A DNA stretch of 64,000 bases from Aristolochia californica (taxonomy: Eukaryota; Streptophyta; Magnoliopsida; Piperales; Aristolochiaceae), in assembly GCA_029961685.1 (NCBI GenBank), contig JARWKL010000004.1, forward strand, positions 34,668,986-34,732,985, in the 5' to 3' direction. The translations under genes were made by a program, and so were the position numbers. The stretch's first letter is position 1; the number at the start of each line of letters is the position of its first letter. Below, in pieces: positions 34,101 to 46,363 of this stretch. Under the pieces are notes generated by a model that was given only the letters and a program-made list of their open reading frames with translations, was not told the DNA's origin and made no database searches.

Positions 34101-37100
34101 TTACAAGATATTAGTTTTGTTAAAAAATGCACAAACAAAGCTTATAGTAGTAGAAGGTCATTTGTATTAGCCAAAATTGTCTTACCACAAAATTTTCAAG
34201 GTAATAATTTTTAGCTAGAAAAGTTTTTATAGGAAAGATGAGGCACTAATGGTCCTTGGAGATGTATTTTTACTAGAAATAATTTTCCAATATTTCCTAA
34301 AAAAATGCACTGACAAGGCCTTATTGTTATAGAAAGTAATTTGTTCCATCAAAACTTGCCTTACCATTAACTTTTTCGGGTAAGAGTTTTCAACTAGAAA
34401 GTGTTCCTAGGAAACATGAGGCACTAATCGTCCCTAGAGATGTATTTTTACTAGAAATACTTTTACAACGTTTCCTAAAAAAATGTAACAACAAGGCCTT
34501 GTAGTTGTAGAAAGTAATTTGTTTAAGAAAAAATTGCATTACCATAAAACATTTCTGGTCATAATTTTTTGCTTGAAAAGTGTTTCCAGGAAACATGAGG
34601 CAATAATGGTCCTAGAGGACATTTTTTTAAAGAAATATTTTTCCAAATATTTTTGTAAATAAATTCACTAACAAGGCTTTAAAGTTGTAGAAAGTAATTT
34701 GTTTAAGCAAAACTTATCTTACCAATAAATTTTCTAGGTTAAAAGTTTCAACTAGAAAAGTGTTTCAAAAAAACATGGGGCACTAATGGTCCCAAAAGAC
34801 ATATTTTTAGTACAACCACTTTTCCAACATTTCCATAAAAAATGCACTAACAAGGTCTTATAGTTGTAGTTTCTAAAAAAAAATTGTCTTACCACCAAAT
34901 TTTCCTTGTAAGAATTTTATGGTAGATAAGTGTTTCCAGGAAAAATGGCACACTAATGGTGCCTAGAGAGGTTTTTTTACTAGAAATACTTTTCCAATGT
35001 TTCCTCAAAAAATGCACTAACAAGGCCTTATAGTTGTACAAAGTAATTTGTTTATGCAAAAATTGTCTTTCCATAAAATTTTCGTAGTAAGAATCTATTG
35101 CTTAAAAAGTATTTTCAAGAAACATGAGGCATTAATGGTCCTAGCGACGTATTTTTAGTAGAAATACTTTTCCAATGTTTCTTGACAAAATGCACTAACA
35201 AGGCCTTATAATTGTAAAAAGTAATTTTTTTAAGCAAAAACAGCCTTACCATTAAATTTTCCTAGTAAGAATCTTTGCCTAGAAAAGTGTTTCTAGGAAA
35301 CATGAGGCATCAATGGTCTCATGAGACATATTTTCAGTGGAAATACTTTTCCAATGTTTCCTAAAACATGGCACTGACATGGACTTATAGTCGTAGAAAG
35401 TAATTTGTTTCATCAAAAATTTATTTAACACAAAATTTTCCTGATAAGAGTTTTATGCTAGAAAAGTATTTACACAAAATATGAGGCACTATTCATCCCC
35501 AAAAATGTATTTTTTACTAAAAATATATCTGCAACATTTCCTTTAAAATTTCACTAAGAAGGCCTTATAGTTGTAGAAAGTAATTTATTTTAGCAAAAAA
35601 TGTTTTTCCATAAATTTTCCTAGTATGAATTTTAGTTAGGAAAGTGTTTCTAGGCAACATGAGGCACTAATGGTCCCTAGAGATGTATTTTTACTTGAAA
35701 TATTTCTCCACCCTTTCCTAAAAATTGACACTAACAATAACTTATAGTTGTAGAAAGAAATTTGTTTTCAACAAAAATTGTCTTACCACAAACTTTTCTT
35801 GGTAAGAATTTTTTGCTAGAAAATTGTTTCTAAGGAACATGAGGCAAAAATGGTCCCTAAAGACATAATTTTACCAAAAATACCTTTCCATCATTTCTTA
35901 AAAAAAGCACTAACAAGGCCTTAAAGTTGACGAAAATAATTTGTTTTAGAAAAAATTGCCTTACCACAAAATTTTCCTTGTAAAACTTTTCTGCTAGAGA
36001 AGTGTTTCTAGGAAACAAGAGGCACTAATGGTCCCTCGAGACATATTTTTCCAAAGTTTCATGAAAAATGCACTAACAAGACCTCATAATAGTAGAAAGT
36101 AATTTGTTTCTTCAAAAATTGCCTCACCACAAAATTTTCCATGTAAGAATTTTCACCTAGAAAAGTGTGTCCCAGAAATATGTGGCACAGATAGTCCCTT
36201 GAGACGTATTTTTGCTAGGAATATTTTTCCAATGTTTCCTTAAAAAATGAACTAATAAGGGCTTATAGTTATAGAAAGTAACTTTTTATTAAAAATTGTC
36301 TTACCATAAAATTTTCCTGGTAAGAATTCTCAGTTAGAAAAGTGTTTCCACGAAACAAGAGGCACTAATGGTCCCTGGAGACATAATTTTAGTAGAAATA
36401 ATTTTCCAAAGTTTCCTTAAAAATGCAATAAGAAGGCTTTATGGTAGTAGAAAGTAATTTGTTCCAACAAATAATTGCTTGAGTATGAAATTTTCTTGTT
36501 AAGAATTTTGTACTAGAAAAGTTTTTTCTAGAAAACATGCAAGATTATTGGTACCTCAAGATTTATTTTTAGTAGAAGGACCTTTCCAACTTTTCTTGAA
36601 AAACATTACTAGCAACCTTATAGTTGTACATAGTAATTCGTTTCTAAAAAAAATCCCTTACCACAAAATTGTCCCAGTAAGAATTTTCAAATAGAAAAGT
36701 ATTTCTAGGAAACATGGTGCACCTGGAGAGGTATTTTTGCTTGAAATAATTTTCCAACTTTTATCAAAAAGTTTTAGAAAATAATTTGTTTAACCAAAAA
36801 TTGCCTAACTTTAAAATTTTCCTGGTAAGATTTTCTGCTAAAAAGTGTTTCTATAAAACATGAGGCACTATTGGTTGCTGAAAATGTATTTTTAACAGAA
36901 ATAGTTTTTCAAAGTTTCCTGAAAAAAGGCACTAATGGTTTTAGAAAGTAATTTGTTTCAACAAAAAATATCTTGCCACAAAATTACCCAGGTAAGAATT
37001 TTAGCTAGAAAGTGTTTCCTGCAAACATTAGGCACTAAGTGTCTTTGAAGATATTTTTACTAGAAATACTTTAGCAATGTTTCCTGAAAATAAAAGCACT

Positions 37101-37921
37101 AAAAAGGCTTATAGTTATAGAGAGTAATTTGTTTTACCAAAAAAACGTTTACCACAAACTTTTCCTGGATTGAATTTTTCAGCAAGAAGAGTGTTTCCAG
37201 GAAACATGAGACACAAATAGTCTCTGGAGACATATTTTTACAAGAAAATCTTTTCCAACATTTCTTGAAAATAGGCACTAACATGGCCTTATAAATTTTG
37301 AAAGTAATTTGTTCATGCAAAAATTTCCATACTGCAAAATTTTTTTCATAAGAATTTTCAGCTAGAAAAAGTATCTCTAGGAAATAAGAGACACTAATGG
37401 TCCCAGGAGACTTATTTTTACTAGAAATATTTTTCCAAAGTTTCTTGACAAAATGCACTAACAAGACTTTATAGTAGTAGAAAGTATTTTGTTAATGCAA
37501 AAATTTCCTTACCACAAAAAATTTCGGGTAAGAATTTTTAGCTAGAAAAGGTTTTCAAGGAAACATAAAGCACTAATGGTCCCTGGAACCGTATTTTTAC
37601 TAGAACTATTTTTCCAACGTTTTATGGAAAAGTTAACTAAAAAGGCCTTATAGTTGTAGAAAGTAATTTTTTTTTGCAAAGATTGCCTTACCAAAAAAAA
37701 TTCCAAGTATTTCTTGCTAGAATAGTGTTTCCATTAAACATGAGGAAATAATGGTCCATGGAGACGTATTTTTATTAGAAATACTTTTCTAACCTTTCCA
37801 GGAAAATATACTAAAAAAGCCTTATAGTTGTAGAAAGTAACTTTTTATCCAAATTACCTTACCAAAAAAAATTCCTTCTAAGAATTCTCAGCTAGAGAAG
37901 TGTTTCCAGGAAACATGAGAC
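31113..37921 (-). repeat. 178-bp satellite-like array, reverse orientation
   Basis: About 38 units by length, each the reverse complement of the left array. The plus-strand landmark ACTAACAAGGCCTTATAGTTGTAGAAAG, or a variant, recurs about every 175-181 bp (for example near 34310, 34490, 34670, 35020, 35196, 35375 and 35555). Other blocks are GAGGCACTAATGGTCCC, TATTTTTACTAGAAATACTTT and ACCACAAAATTTTCCTGGTAAGAA. Some units have internal deletions (36740-36960). It is AT-rich and diverged, with no gene seen. Confidence 0.9.
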
Positions 37922-38367
37922 TGTTATTTACTCCATAGCATTGAGAGTAGTTGATAGACATAGAGGGTGATTTGTGTAATTTTTGGATTTCATATTAAGT
38001 GGCATGTGGATGTAATTTTTCTGAAACTTATGTCTTTTAACGTTGGCTATGTAAGGCACGCCCTGATTTTATAAGGGCATGAGTGTAATGAAAAAGCAAG
38101 CAATTTCAGTAGACTAAGTGGATCAAGTTCTCTCATTATATGAGGCCAAATGTGGAGCTCCTTTGAAGCTCAAATCTCTACACACATTTACTCATCTCCC
38201 TCACTGAACTCGCCAGCATCACACCCGCCTCTGTTCTCTCTTCTCTTTGAACTCACCAGCAGCTATTGGACGTTCAAAGAAAACTCCAGCCCTTCCTTCA
38301 TCGTCTTCAACACTGGAATCAAGAGGGGAATGTCGGGTGATATGATCCATAGCTAGAGAACCCAACA
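37922..38367 (+). repeat. 5' LTR of G4
   Basis: TGTTATTTACTCCATAGCAT...GAGAACCCAACA. It matches the 3' copy at 43662 and, in the first 28 bases, the G1 and G2 LTRs. Confidence 0.92.
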
Positions 38368-38399
38368 TTGTGGTATCAAACAGAACCACCTTGGATGAT

Positions 38400-39596
38400 T
38401 CTTCCTCTTCCTCTGATCTGTGTACTGTCCTTGATGCAATACAAGCTTCCCAGGCTGGTCAGCAAGCTACCTAGGCTGCTTTCAATGCATGGTTGGACCA
38501 ACTGCAAGAGACTATGATCCATGTTCTCCAAGCTCAGAGGCCCCGCGAAGCTCCCCACCCAAATAATTTCGAATGCATGCCGCGGTTTGGTCCCCCCGCC
38601 CGCTGCAACCCTCTTGGGGATTTGGTTAATCTTAAACAAACCAGGCTCCATTGAGGCATATCAGAAACAGTTTTAGGAACGACTCTCCCGCGCTGGTGCC
38701 CTTGTACATCCCAGCCAGCACGTTCCTTTGTTTACTGCTGGGTTGGTGGAGGCTCTACGCCTTGAAGTGGAATTGCTTGGCCCACCCTCCCTCGCCCATG
38801 CAATGAATTTGGCCCGGACTCTGGATACTAAACACAGAATTCTCTAAGGCTCCTTGCTGCGCCGCCCACCTTGGCCGAACAGAATGTCTGTTGGTACAGC
38901 CCCTGCTCAGAGTCCTCCCCTGCGCCCAGCCCCTCCCCCCTCCCATCCAGCGGCGACTTCCAGCTCCACTCCTCAGCCTCAATATTTTAAACGCCTCCCT
39001 AAATCTGAAATGGATCAGTGGTGGGCACAGGGCCTATGTTTTAATTGCGACGAGAAGTACGTCCAAGGCCACCTCTGCAAGAGACTGTTTTGGTTAGAGG
39101 TTGAGGATCTTGAAGACAACCCTTCCCTCGAGGACGAGGCCGGCTTCGAAGAAGAAGAACCCGCCATCTCCCTCTATGCAATAACGGGGTTACAGAGCAC
39201 TAATACGATGCAGCTATATGCTGGCATTCAAGCTCGTATGTTGCTTGCAATGGTTGACTTGGGCAGCACCTACAATTTCTTGAGCCAACCAGCAGCACAG
39301 CAGTTGGGGTTACCACTTCAGCATAACGCGGGTTTGTCCTTTGCAGTGGCTAATGGAGCAAAACTTACCAGCATGGGGGTCTGCTCCGCCATTCCATTTG
39401 TGATTGACGGCCACACCTTCACGGCAGATTTTCTGGTGATTCCGCTTGCTGGTTTTGATCTAGTGCTCGGCATTAAATGGTTGCAGCAGTTGGGCCCGAT
39501 CTTGTGGGACTTTCAGTCCCTTACTATGACCTTCTCCCAGGGTCCACAGCAGCTCACACTCCAGGGCACTCATGCCCCATTCCAGCGCACTCTGTA
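38400..39596 (+). pseudogene. G4 gag and protease (broken)
   Basis: The gag N-terminal part lies near 38400-38570. It then jumps straight to FGPPARCNPLGDLVNLKQ, so the central gag core found in G1 (DPLVWLHRC to MLDEV) is deleted. Two stops follow, before the 247-codon frame 38854-39597. That frame holds a Pro-rich linker, the knuckle CFNCDEKYVQGHLCK, an acidic stretch and the protease site LLAMVDLGSTYNFLS, with Leu in place of Ser in Asp-Ser-Gly. It ends FDLVLGIKWLQQLGPILWDF. Confidence 0.87.
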
Positions 39597-39599
39597 AAA

Positions 39600-41130
39600 T
39601 CTCCAAGTGCAAGATTCTGATGGCCAGCAGCACACCCAGCTAATTGAGGACTTCGCTGATATATTTCAGCAACCTGCTACTCTTCCGCCGATACGGTCGT
39701 GTGATCATCGTATCCAGTTGAAGTTGGGCACCGAACCAGTGGTCGTGCGCTCCTACCGCTATCCTCACTTGCAGAAAGACGAGATCGATTGATAGTGTCA
39801 GCTCATGTTAACTCAAGGACTCATTCAGCCCAGAAGTTCGCCCTTCTCGTCCCCCGTGTTGTTGGTAAAGAAACCTGACAAGTCTTGGAGGTTCTGTGTA
39901 GACTACCGGGAGCTCAACACTCACACGGTCAAGGATAAATTTCCCATCCCTGTGGTGGATGAACTGCTGGACGAACTTCATGGCGCCTCAATTTTTACGA
40001 AGTTGGACTTGAAATCCGGCTACCATCAAATCCAGGTCCACCCGGATGATGTGGAGAAAACGGCTTTCCGAACACACCACGGTCACATTGAGTTCTTGGT
40101 GATGCCCTTTGGTCTTTCCAATGCACCATCCACCTTCCCGGCGTTGATGAATGAGGTATTTCGTCCCTTCCTCCGTATGTTTGTTCTTGTGTTTTTTTAT
40201 GATATCTTGATCTATAGTCAGTATTGGGGTGACAACCTTCAACACTTGCGTCAGGTGTTCCATCTCTTACGCTCACACCATTTGTTCCTCAACAAATCCA
40301 AATGTGCGATGGGCACATCCGAGCTTGCCTACTTGGGGCATGTGATCTCAGCCTACGGAGTGAAAGTGGACAGCACCAAAATCTAGTCAGTGCCGGAATG
40401 GCCGACTCCGCAATCGGTAATGGCCTTGCGAGGTTTCTCGGCTTGTCGGGGTATTACAGAAATTTTATTTGTGATTATGACCAGATCGCCGCTCCGCTGA
40501 CCAGCTTACTCAAATGGAATGCCTTCATTTGGACATAGGTTGCCGGTTCATCTTTCCACAAGCTCAAACAGTCCTTAGCTTCTGCCCCGGTTCTCCAACT
40601 TCCAAATTTTGTGGAACTATTCATTATTGAATGTGATGCTTCCAGTGGGGACATCAGCGCCGTCCTACAGCAGCACGGCCTTCCCATCGCAAATTTCAAC
40701 CGCCACCTGCCTATGAATGGTAACTCATCATCTTGACCAAGGCCATTCAACATTGGAGGCCCTACCTGTGGTGTCGGAACTTTGTGATCCGAACAGACCA
40801 TTGCAGCTTAAAATACTTTCTGGAGCAACGCCTCACGACGTCCCCCCAGTAACATTGGCTCAGTAAATTCATGGGGTTTGATTTCAAGGTGGAGTACACT
40901 CTTGATCACCTCAACAAAGGCACAGATGTGCTATCCCGCGGTGACTTGTTGAAACCTCACCTGCATACTATCAGCTGGCCACTGGTTCTCTTGCTCGACT
41001 CCATCCGAGGTGAGACACAACAACATCCTGAGCTTATCGAGTTGTTACAAAAAATTGAGCAGGGCACTGTGGACAGCAAGTGGACAGTTAAGGACCACCT
41101 CATCTTCTACAAGAATCGTCTTTTTCTATA
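39600..41130 (+). pseudogene. G4 reverse transcriptase and RNase H (broken)
   Basis: The 193-codon frame 39805-40386 holds [54 protein letters not shown] and [13 protein letters not shown]. The polymerase site reads [10 protein letters not shown], with Tyr in place of the first catalytic Asp (codon near 40198). RNase H follows in changing frames (FIIECDASS, FVIRTDHC, then GFDFKVEYTLDHLNKGTDVL at 40871-40930). It could not have been active even with the frame restored. Confidence 0.88.
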
Positions 41131-43660
41131 GCACACGCCCCCTCTCATCACCAGCATTGTCTCTTCCCTCCATGATAGTACTCACGAAGGCCAGCAGAAA
41201 ACTTACTTTCGTCTCAGCTGGGACTTCTATTGGCGGGGCATGAAACAAATGGTTGCTGAGTATGTTGCTGCCTGCCAAGTTTTCCAAAAAAACAAAGCTG
41301 AGTCACTACACCCGGCTGGCCTGCTGCAACCTCTCCACCTGTTGTCCCAGGTCTGGGCAGATCTCTTCATGGATTTTATCAAAGGTCTTCCCACGTCTTC
41401 CTGCAAAGTTGTTATTCTGGTTGTGGTGGACTCCTTCTCTAAATACAGCCACTTCCTGCCCTTGGCGCATCCGTATACAGCAGTCCAGGTCACCCAGCTT
41501 TTCATGGATCACATTGTCCGCCTCCATGGCTTGCCCGAGTCCATCACCAGCGACCGCGACGCTATCTTCATGTGTACCTTCTGGAAAACTCTCTTCACTT
41601 ATAGGGTACCAAATTGGCCTTCTCCTCCGCCTACTGATGAGAATGCAAAATGTCATAGTTTTATCCCTTAATTATTAGGATTTTATAATTATTTGGTAAC
41701 TAAATATACTCATTATTTTTATATTTTTATTTAGGATGTGAATGGAAGCGCTAAGTGCAAAACGAAGTTAATTGGGCGATTCTTGACAGTTTCAACATTG
41801 ATTCTTAATCTGGGCATAACTCTCTCATTCGAGCTCAGATGGAGAGGATTCAAGATTATATAGAATTACAAGAAAACTTTCTATAACTTTTATGTTTTTA
41901 ATTTTGCGCAATACTGGCTGCATCTAGGTCGAAACCAGGCTTGAATTCGCTGCACGTGTACTGTGACTCAAACCGGATGCACGAAAAGAAAAACCCTAAA
42001 CGGGGAGAAAGAATGGGATAAAAGGAAAAAAAGGAGTTCGGCACCCGAGACCTCATTTTCTCTTCTCCAGCTTTTCTTCTCTCTTTTCTCTAGTTTTTTT
42101 CTTCAAATTTCTTCATGGCCCTGCGTGGCTAAACTTTTAGACTTGGTCAAGGGAAATTGAAGCCTCAATATCCATACAACTATGAGATCTGATTTATTTT
42201 CATCATTCAATTTATGTTTTGAGTATCCAATGTTCTTTTGGAATTTTCTTTCATGATTGTCTCATTTAATCTCTAGGAGGCCTACTAGTTTATTACTCGT
42301 TGCAATCTACTACTAGGTTTGATGTCAAATCTGTAATTGTTTGATCTCTCTAACCTGTGAAGCAATCGAGATTTGATGATTTGTTGTGTCAGAAATTATT
42401 AGATCTTGAGAAGAATGTTGGACTAAATTAAATGTAGCCGCTTGTGCTTGTGTTGTTTAGCTTCATCGATTTATCTAATTCTTAAGGTTGCTGCTAGATT
42501 AAACCTTTAGCGCTTGTCTTGGGTTGTTTAGTAGTTAGGGTTAATTTGATTGCTTTTTTCTAATTAAATACAAAAGGTGAGATAGGAAGATAGTTCTAAC
42601 AATGAATATTCAAGTGTGAATTGATATATGCTTGCATCGAAGATCAGTTGTGAAATTCCAATGGTGGGTGTTGACTTTGTCCAAGGTTTGTCCTCTTGAT
42701 TGATTTCAATTCTTTTAATTTGAATTGTTTCTAAGTTGTTTTTTTAAAAGTGTTTTCGTTATACTCAAACCCCCCTATCCTTGTTCACGGAGCATAAAAG
42801 TAGACTAATCACTCTTCATGGGATCGATTCTTACTCGTAGTACTACTTATATTTTTAGGAGTATAGGTTTTATTTTTGGTTGCCTACGACCGCACACCAC
42901 CTACCACCCTCAGTCCGATGGGCAGACTAAAGTTGTGAACCATAGTGCTTCATTGGGGATCAGCCCAAACGTTGGGTATACTGGTTAGCATGGGCAGAGT
43001 ATTGTTACAACACTTCGTTCCATACAGCGCTGGGTACTACCCCCTTCCGAGTGGTATATGGTCATGACCCTCCTCGTCTCGTCTCTTATGAACCTGGGTT
43101 ATCTCCCCTCCCACTGATCGACCAGGCCTTGGGTGAACTGGATATTATGCTGGTCCAGGATAATTTGAAAAAAGCTCATACCACTATGAAGCTCCACTAT
43201 GACAAGCATCATAGGGACCTTTCGTTTGCTCTGGGAGATTACGTTTGGTTGCGCCTCCAGCCTTACCGACAGCAGTAACTTATAGCAGCTCACCGGCACA
43301 AACTTTCTCGCAAGTATGATGGGCCTTTCAGGTCTTGGCTCACATTGGCAGTGTTGCGTATCGCCTCAAGCTCCACCAGATGTCAGTCTCCATGATGTCT
43401 TCCATGTTTATCTCTTGCAGCCCTGTCGCGGTGACTCTACCCTACTGCATACGCCCTTGTCTCCCTGCCCTAAAGGGCGTACTCTTCCTTGCCCGGTACA
43501 GGTTTTGCAGGCTCATCGCGCCCAAGACTCATGGGAGCTGGCTGTTCATCCAATGGTCTGACGCTGAACTACTTCCAGCCTCATGGGAACCCCTTGAGTA
43601 GTTCTGACCATTTCCCCACCTTTGAGCTTGCGGACAAGCTCTTTCTCCAGGAGGGGGGTG
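41131..43660 (+). pseudogene. G4 integrase and chromodomain, split by a solo LTR
   Basis: 41155-41634 holds HDSTHEGQQKTYF, CQVFQKNK, WADLFMDFIKGLP and SITSDRDAIF. The 1265-bp LTR (41635-42899) falls inside the AYHP codons of the catalytic core. From 42905 the core resumes (QSDGQTKVVN, Lys in place of the catalytic Glu). 43051-43278 holds HDPPRLVSYEPGLSPLPLID and [20 protein letters not shown], and a chromodomain-like end (LFIQWSDAELLPASWEPLE) runs to 43601. The frames change several times. Confidence 0.87.
41635..42899 (+). mobile_element. 1265-bp solo LTR (Tat/Athila-like) in G4 integrase
   Basis: Starts TGATGAGAATGCAAAATG and ends GACCGCACACCA, with a perfect five-base duplication CCTAC at 41630-41634 and 42900-42904. 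Removing one copy restores the integrase AYHP codons. There is no coding sequence, and the LTR-like TG...CA ends and the size fit a solo LTR of a large gypsy lineage. The lineage name is inferred from length and general character. A partial reverse copy lies at 55209-56135. Confidence 0.85.
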
Positions 43661-43661
43661 A

Positions 43662-44108
43662 TGTTATGGACTCCATAGCATCGAGAGTAGTTGATAGACA
43701 TAGAGGGTGATTTGTGTAATTTTTGGATTTCATATTGAGTGGCATGTGGATGTAATTTTTTTGAAACTTATGTCTTTTGACGTTGGCTGTGTAAGGCACA
43801 CTCTGATTTTATAAGAGGCGTGAGTGTAATGAAAAAGCAAGCAATTTCAGTAGACTAAGTGGGATCAGGTTCTCTCCTTATACAAGGCCTAACGTGGAGC
43901 TCCTTTTAAGCTCAAATTTCTTCACGCATTTACTCATCTCCCTCACTAAACTATGCAACATCACACCCACCTCTGTTCTCTGTTCTCTCTAAACTCACCA
44001 GCAGCAATTGGACGTTCACAGAGAACTACAACCCTTCCTTCATTGTCTTCAACACTAGAATCAAGAGGGGAACGTCGGGTGCACGATCCATGGCTAGAGA
44101 ACCCAACA
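43662..44108 (+). repeat. 3' LTR of G4
   Basis: TGTTATGGACTCCATAGCAT...GAGAACCCAACA, 447 bp, matching 37922-38367 with scattered differences. Satellite resumes with AAGGCATTATGGTCC. Confidence 0.92.
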
Positions 44109-44637
44109 AAGGCATTATGGTCCTTGGAGACGTATTTTTACTAGAAGTACTTTTGCAACGTATCATAAAAAAATGCACTGACAAGGCCATATATTTGTAT
44201 AAAGTAATTTATTTCAACAAAAATTCCCTTACCACAAAATTTTCGTGGAAAGAATTTAAAGCTAGAAAAGTGTTTCCAAAAAATATGAGACACTAATGGT
44301 CTCTGGAGACGTATTTTTACTAGAAAAAATTTTCCAACGTTTCTTGAAAAAATGTACTATCAAGGCCTTATAGGCCTTATAGTTGTTGAAAGTAATTTGT
44401 TTAAGGAAAATTTGGCTTACGAAAAAAATTTCATGGTCAGAATTTTCAACTAGAAAAGTGTTTCCAAAAAATAAGAGTCTCTAATGGTCCCAAGAAAGGT
44501 ATTTTCACAAGAAATATTTTTCCATAGTTTCCTGAAAAAAATGTACTAACTGTGCCTTATAGTTATAGAAAGTAATTTTTTCTGCAAAAATTGCCTTCCC
44601 ACAAAATATTTTGAGAAATTTTTCTGGTTAGAAAATT
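44109..44637 (-). repeat. 178-bp satellite-like array, reverse orientation, right end
   Basis: About three units continuing the array after G4, with GGAGACGTATTTTTACTAGAA, ACCACAAAATTTTCGTGG and AAGGCCTTATAG blocks. It ends where family-X LTR sequence begins, with no LTR end at the join. Confidence 0.87.
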
Positions 44638-45673
44638 TCTAGTTTGCATTATGTTTTATATGAATATTGAGTTATTTAATTTTGCTAGGACTTATCTTTA
44701 AGTGTTAGAGTTTGGGTGTAATTGGGACTAAAGTAGTTTTATTGTAATTGGACTCTACTACTTTCCTCTATTATAAATAGAAGTTCATATATTCTAATTA
44801 TAACAAGTCAATGAAGTATTTCTCTTTTCTATAAATTCAACATGATATCAAAGCAGGTTTTGTGAGTTGACTTGGTCAACCCACAAAGATAATGAGATCC
44901 TTTTATCTAAACCCTAAACCTTAAGTCTAGGTTCTTAGTTTTTTTTTTTGTCCCTACACCCGTAGATTACTTTGCGGTTTCATATCTATACTGAGATTTT
45001 CATATTGAAAATTATATATTGACGGAAAGATATTTGAGTATAATTTTCAAGGAAAAATGATTTTTTCCAATTGGAGTTATCTACAAAGAGAAATCGATAT
45101 TTAACTGAGCAAAGGTCAAATTGCAAAAGAGGTTCAAGCAGCTGCAGAAAACTTCACATTTAGAGGCTTTTTATGCTATCAAGAACGAAACTTTATATGG
45201 AGATATATATATATATCAAAAGAAATATATGTAAGTCTATTCCCTTACATATTCAACCAATTTTCAATCGATTATCCACCAAGAGAAATCGATATTTGAA
45301 GCAACAAAAGTCAGATTGAAAAAAAGGGTTTGAGCAGCAGCAGAAAGCTCCAACTTCCAAGGTATTTATGCTATCAAGAATGAGACTTTATATGTAGAAT
45401 TATATATCAAAATAAGTATATGTAAGTCTATTTTCTTACCTATTCAACCAATTCTCGATCTGAGTTTTTTATAAGGAGATATTGATCTTGGAAGATTCAA
45501 TGGTCATGCTGGAAAAAAAAGGAGAAACAGTGCTTAGTTCAGCCAGATGACAGAGACAAAAATCTATCTGATTATTTATCTTTTGATAATTATATTTTAT
45601 GAAAACAAGTCATACTTAGATGAAAGGTATTTAAGTCTTGTTCAGAAGGAGAAAATTTCATGTCAATCTGATC
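44638..45673 (+). mobile_element. X4: family-X element, left part
   Basis: The 3' portion of a 5' LTR (44638-44842, ending AATTCAACA), a degraded primer site TGATATCAAAGC at 44843-44854, then internal sequence to CAATCTGATC at 45673. The continuation of this sequence is found, inverted, at 47180-47222 and then at 54056 onward. X4, that fragment and X5 were therefore one element before the G6 insertion and a later inversion. Confidence 0.83.
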
Positions 45674-46363
45674 GTCCTAAAAACTGAATTCAATAGCTAC
45701 CGTGGGCTGAATACACTTCCTTCCACACTACATTACAATCTACTCCCTTCAGCGTTCTATATGGAAGAAATACTCCTCAGGTTCTCTCGTATACTCCTGG
45801 TTCCACCCGAGTGGAATCTATTGATCAAACACTCATTGAATGGGACCAGGTGCTACAGAATATTTCACCTCGCCTACTCAAAGCACAAGTTCATATGAAG
45901 GACTTCTATGACAAGGGACACTGGGATATCGCATAAGAGGAAGGAGACTATGTATCGTTACGACTGCAAACTTACCACCAACACTCAATAAGTAGCCAAC
46001 ACCGTCATAAAATTTCTCCAAAGTACTTTGGATCTTTTGCTATTATTCACCGCATCAATCCTGTCGCCTATCAACTGAAACTTCCAACAACGGCCAAACT
46101 TCATGATGTGTTCCATGTCTCCTTAAACCCTTTCAGGGTCCACCTCCTACTTCAACCCCATCACTTCCTCCAGTGGAGAATGGGTGGGTTATTCTTACTC
46201 CAGCTACGGTATTCTGTGCCCGTCGTATTAATGACCAGTGAGAGCTTCTAGTCCACTGGAAGGACACTAAACCAGCAGCTGTTACATGGGAACAGTTGGC
46301 CAACTTCAAACAAGTCTACCCAACTTACGAGCTTGAGGACAAGCTCTTTCTCCAAGGGGGGCA
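45674..46363 (+). pseudogene. G6 integrase C-terminus and chromodomain (inverted piece)
   Basis: Changing plus-strand frames read SFHTTLQSTPFSVLYG, LLKAQVHMKDFYDKGHWD, KISPKYFGSFAIIHRINPVA and KLHDVFHVSL, then LVHWKDTKPAAVTWEQLANF, a chromodomain-like end, and ELEDKLFLQGG before the LTR. This is the missing 3' end of the integrase whose first part lies on the other strand from 47223. Joined across 45674 and 47223 the integrase sequence is continuous. Confidence 0.86.

Larger units (their letters stand above)
37922..44108 (+). mobile_element. G4: chromovirus inserted in the reverse satellite
   Basis: Plus strand, LTRs 37922-38367 and 43662-44108 (446 and 447 bp), primer site TGGTATCAAACA at 38371-38382, and a polypurine tract (CAGGAGGGGGG) before the 3' LTR. 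Satellite lies on both sides in the same orientation. The flanks GAGAC and AAGGC each differ by one base from the satellite's own GAGGC, so the target duplication was probably GAGGC. Gag to integrase are present but broken, and a 1265-bp solo LTR interrupts integrase. Confidence 0.92.

Noticed and set aside
37099..37464. 121-codon minus frame and similar short frames in the satellite (4284-4532, 5259-5531, 34390-34596)
   Set aside because: They repeat the same peptide pattern as the 178-bp unit and are by-products of an AT-rich tandem repeat.
31113..37921. CRISPR-like regular repeats
   Set aside because: Units are contiguous diverged monomers with no unique spacers, in a plant genome.
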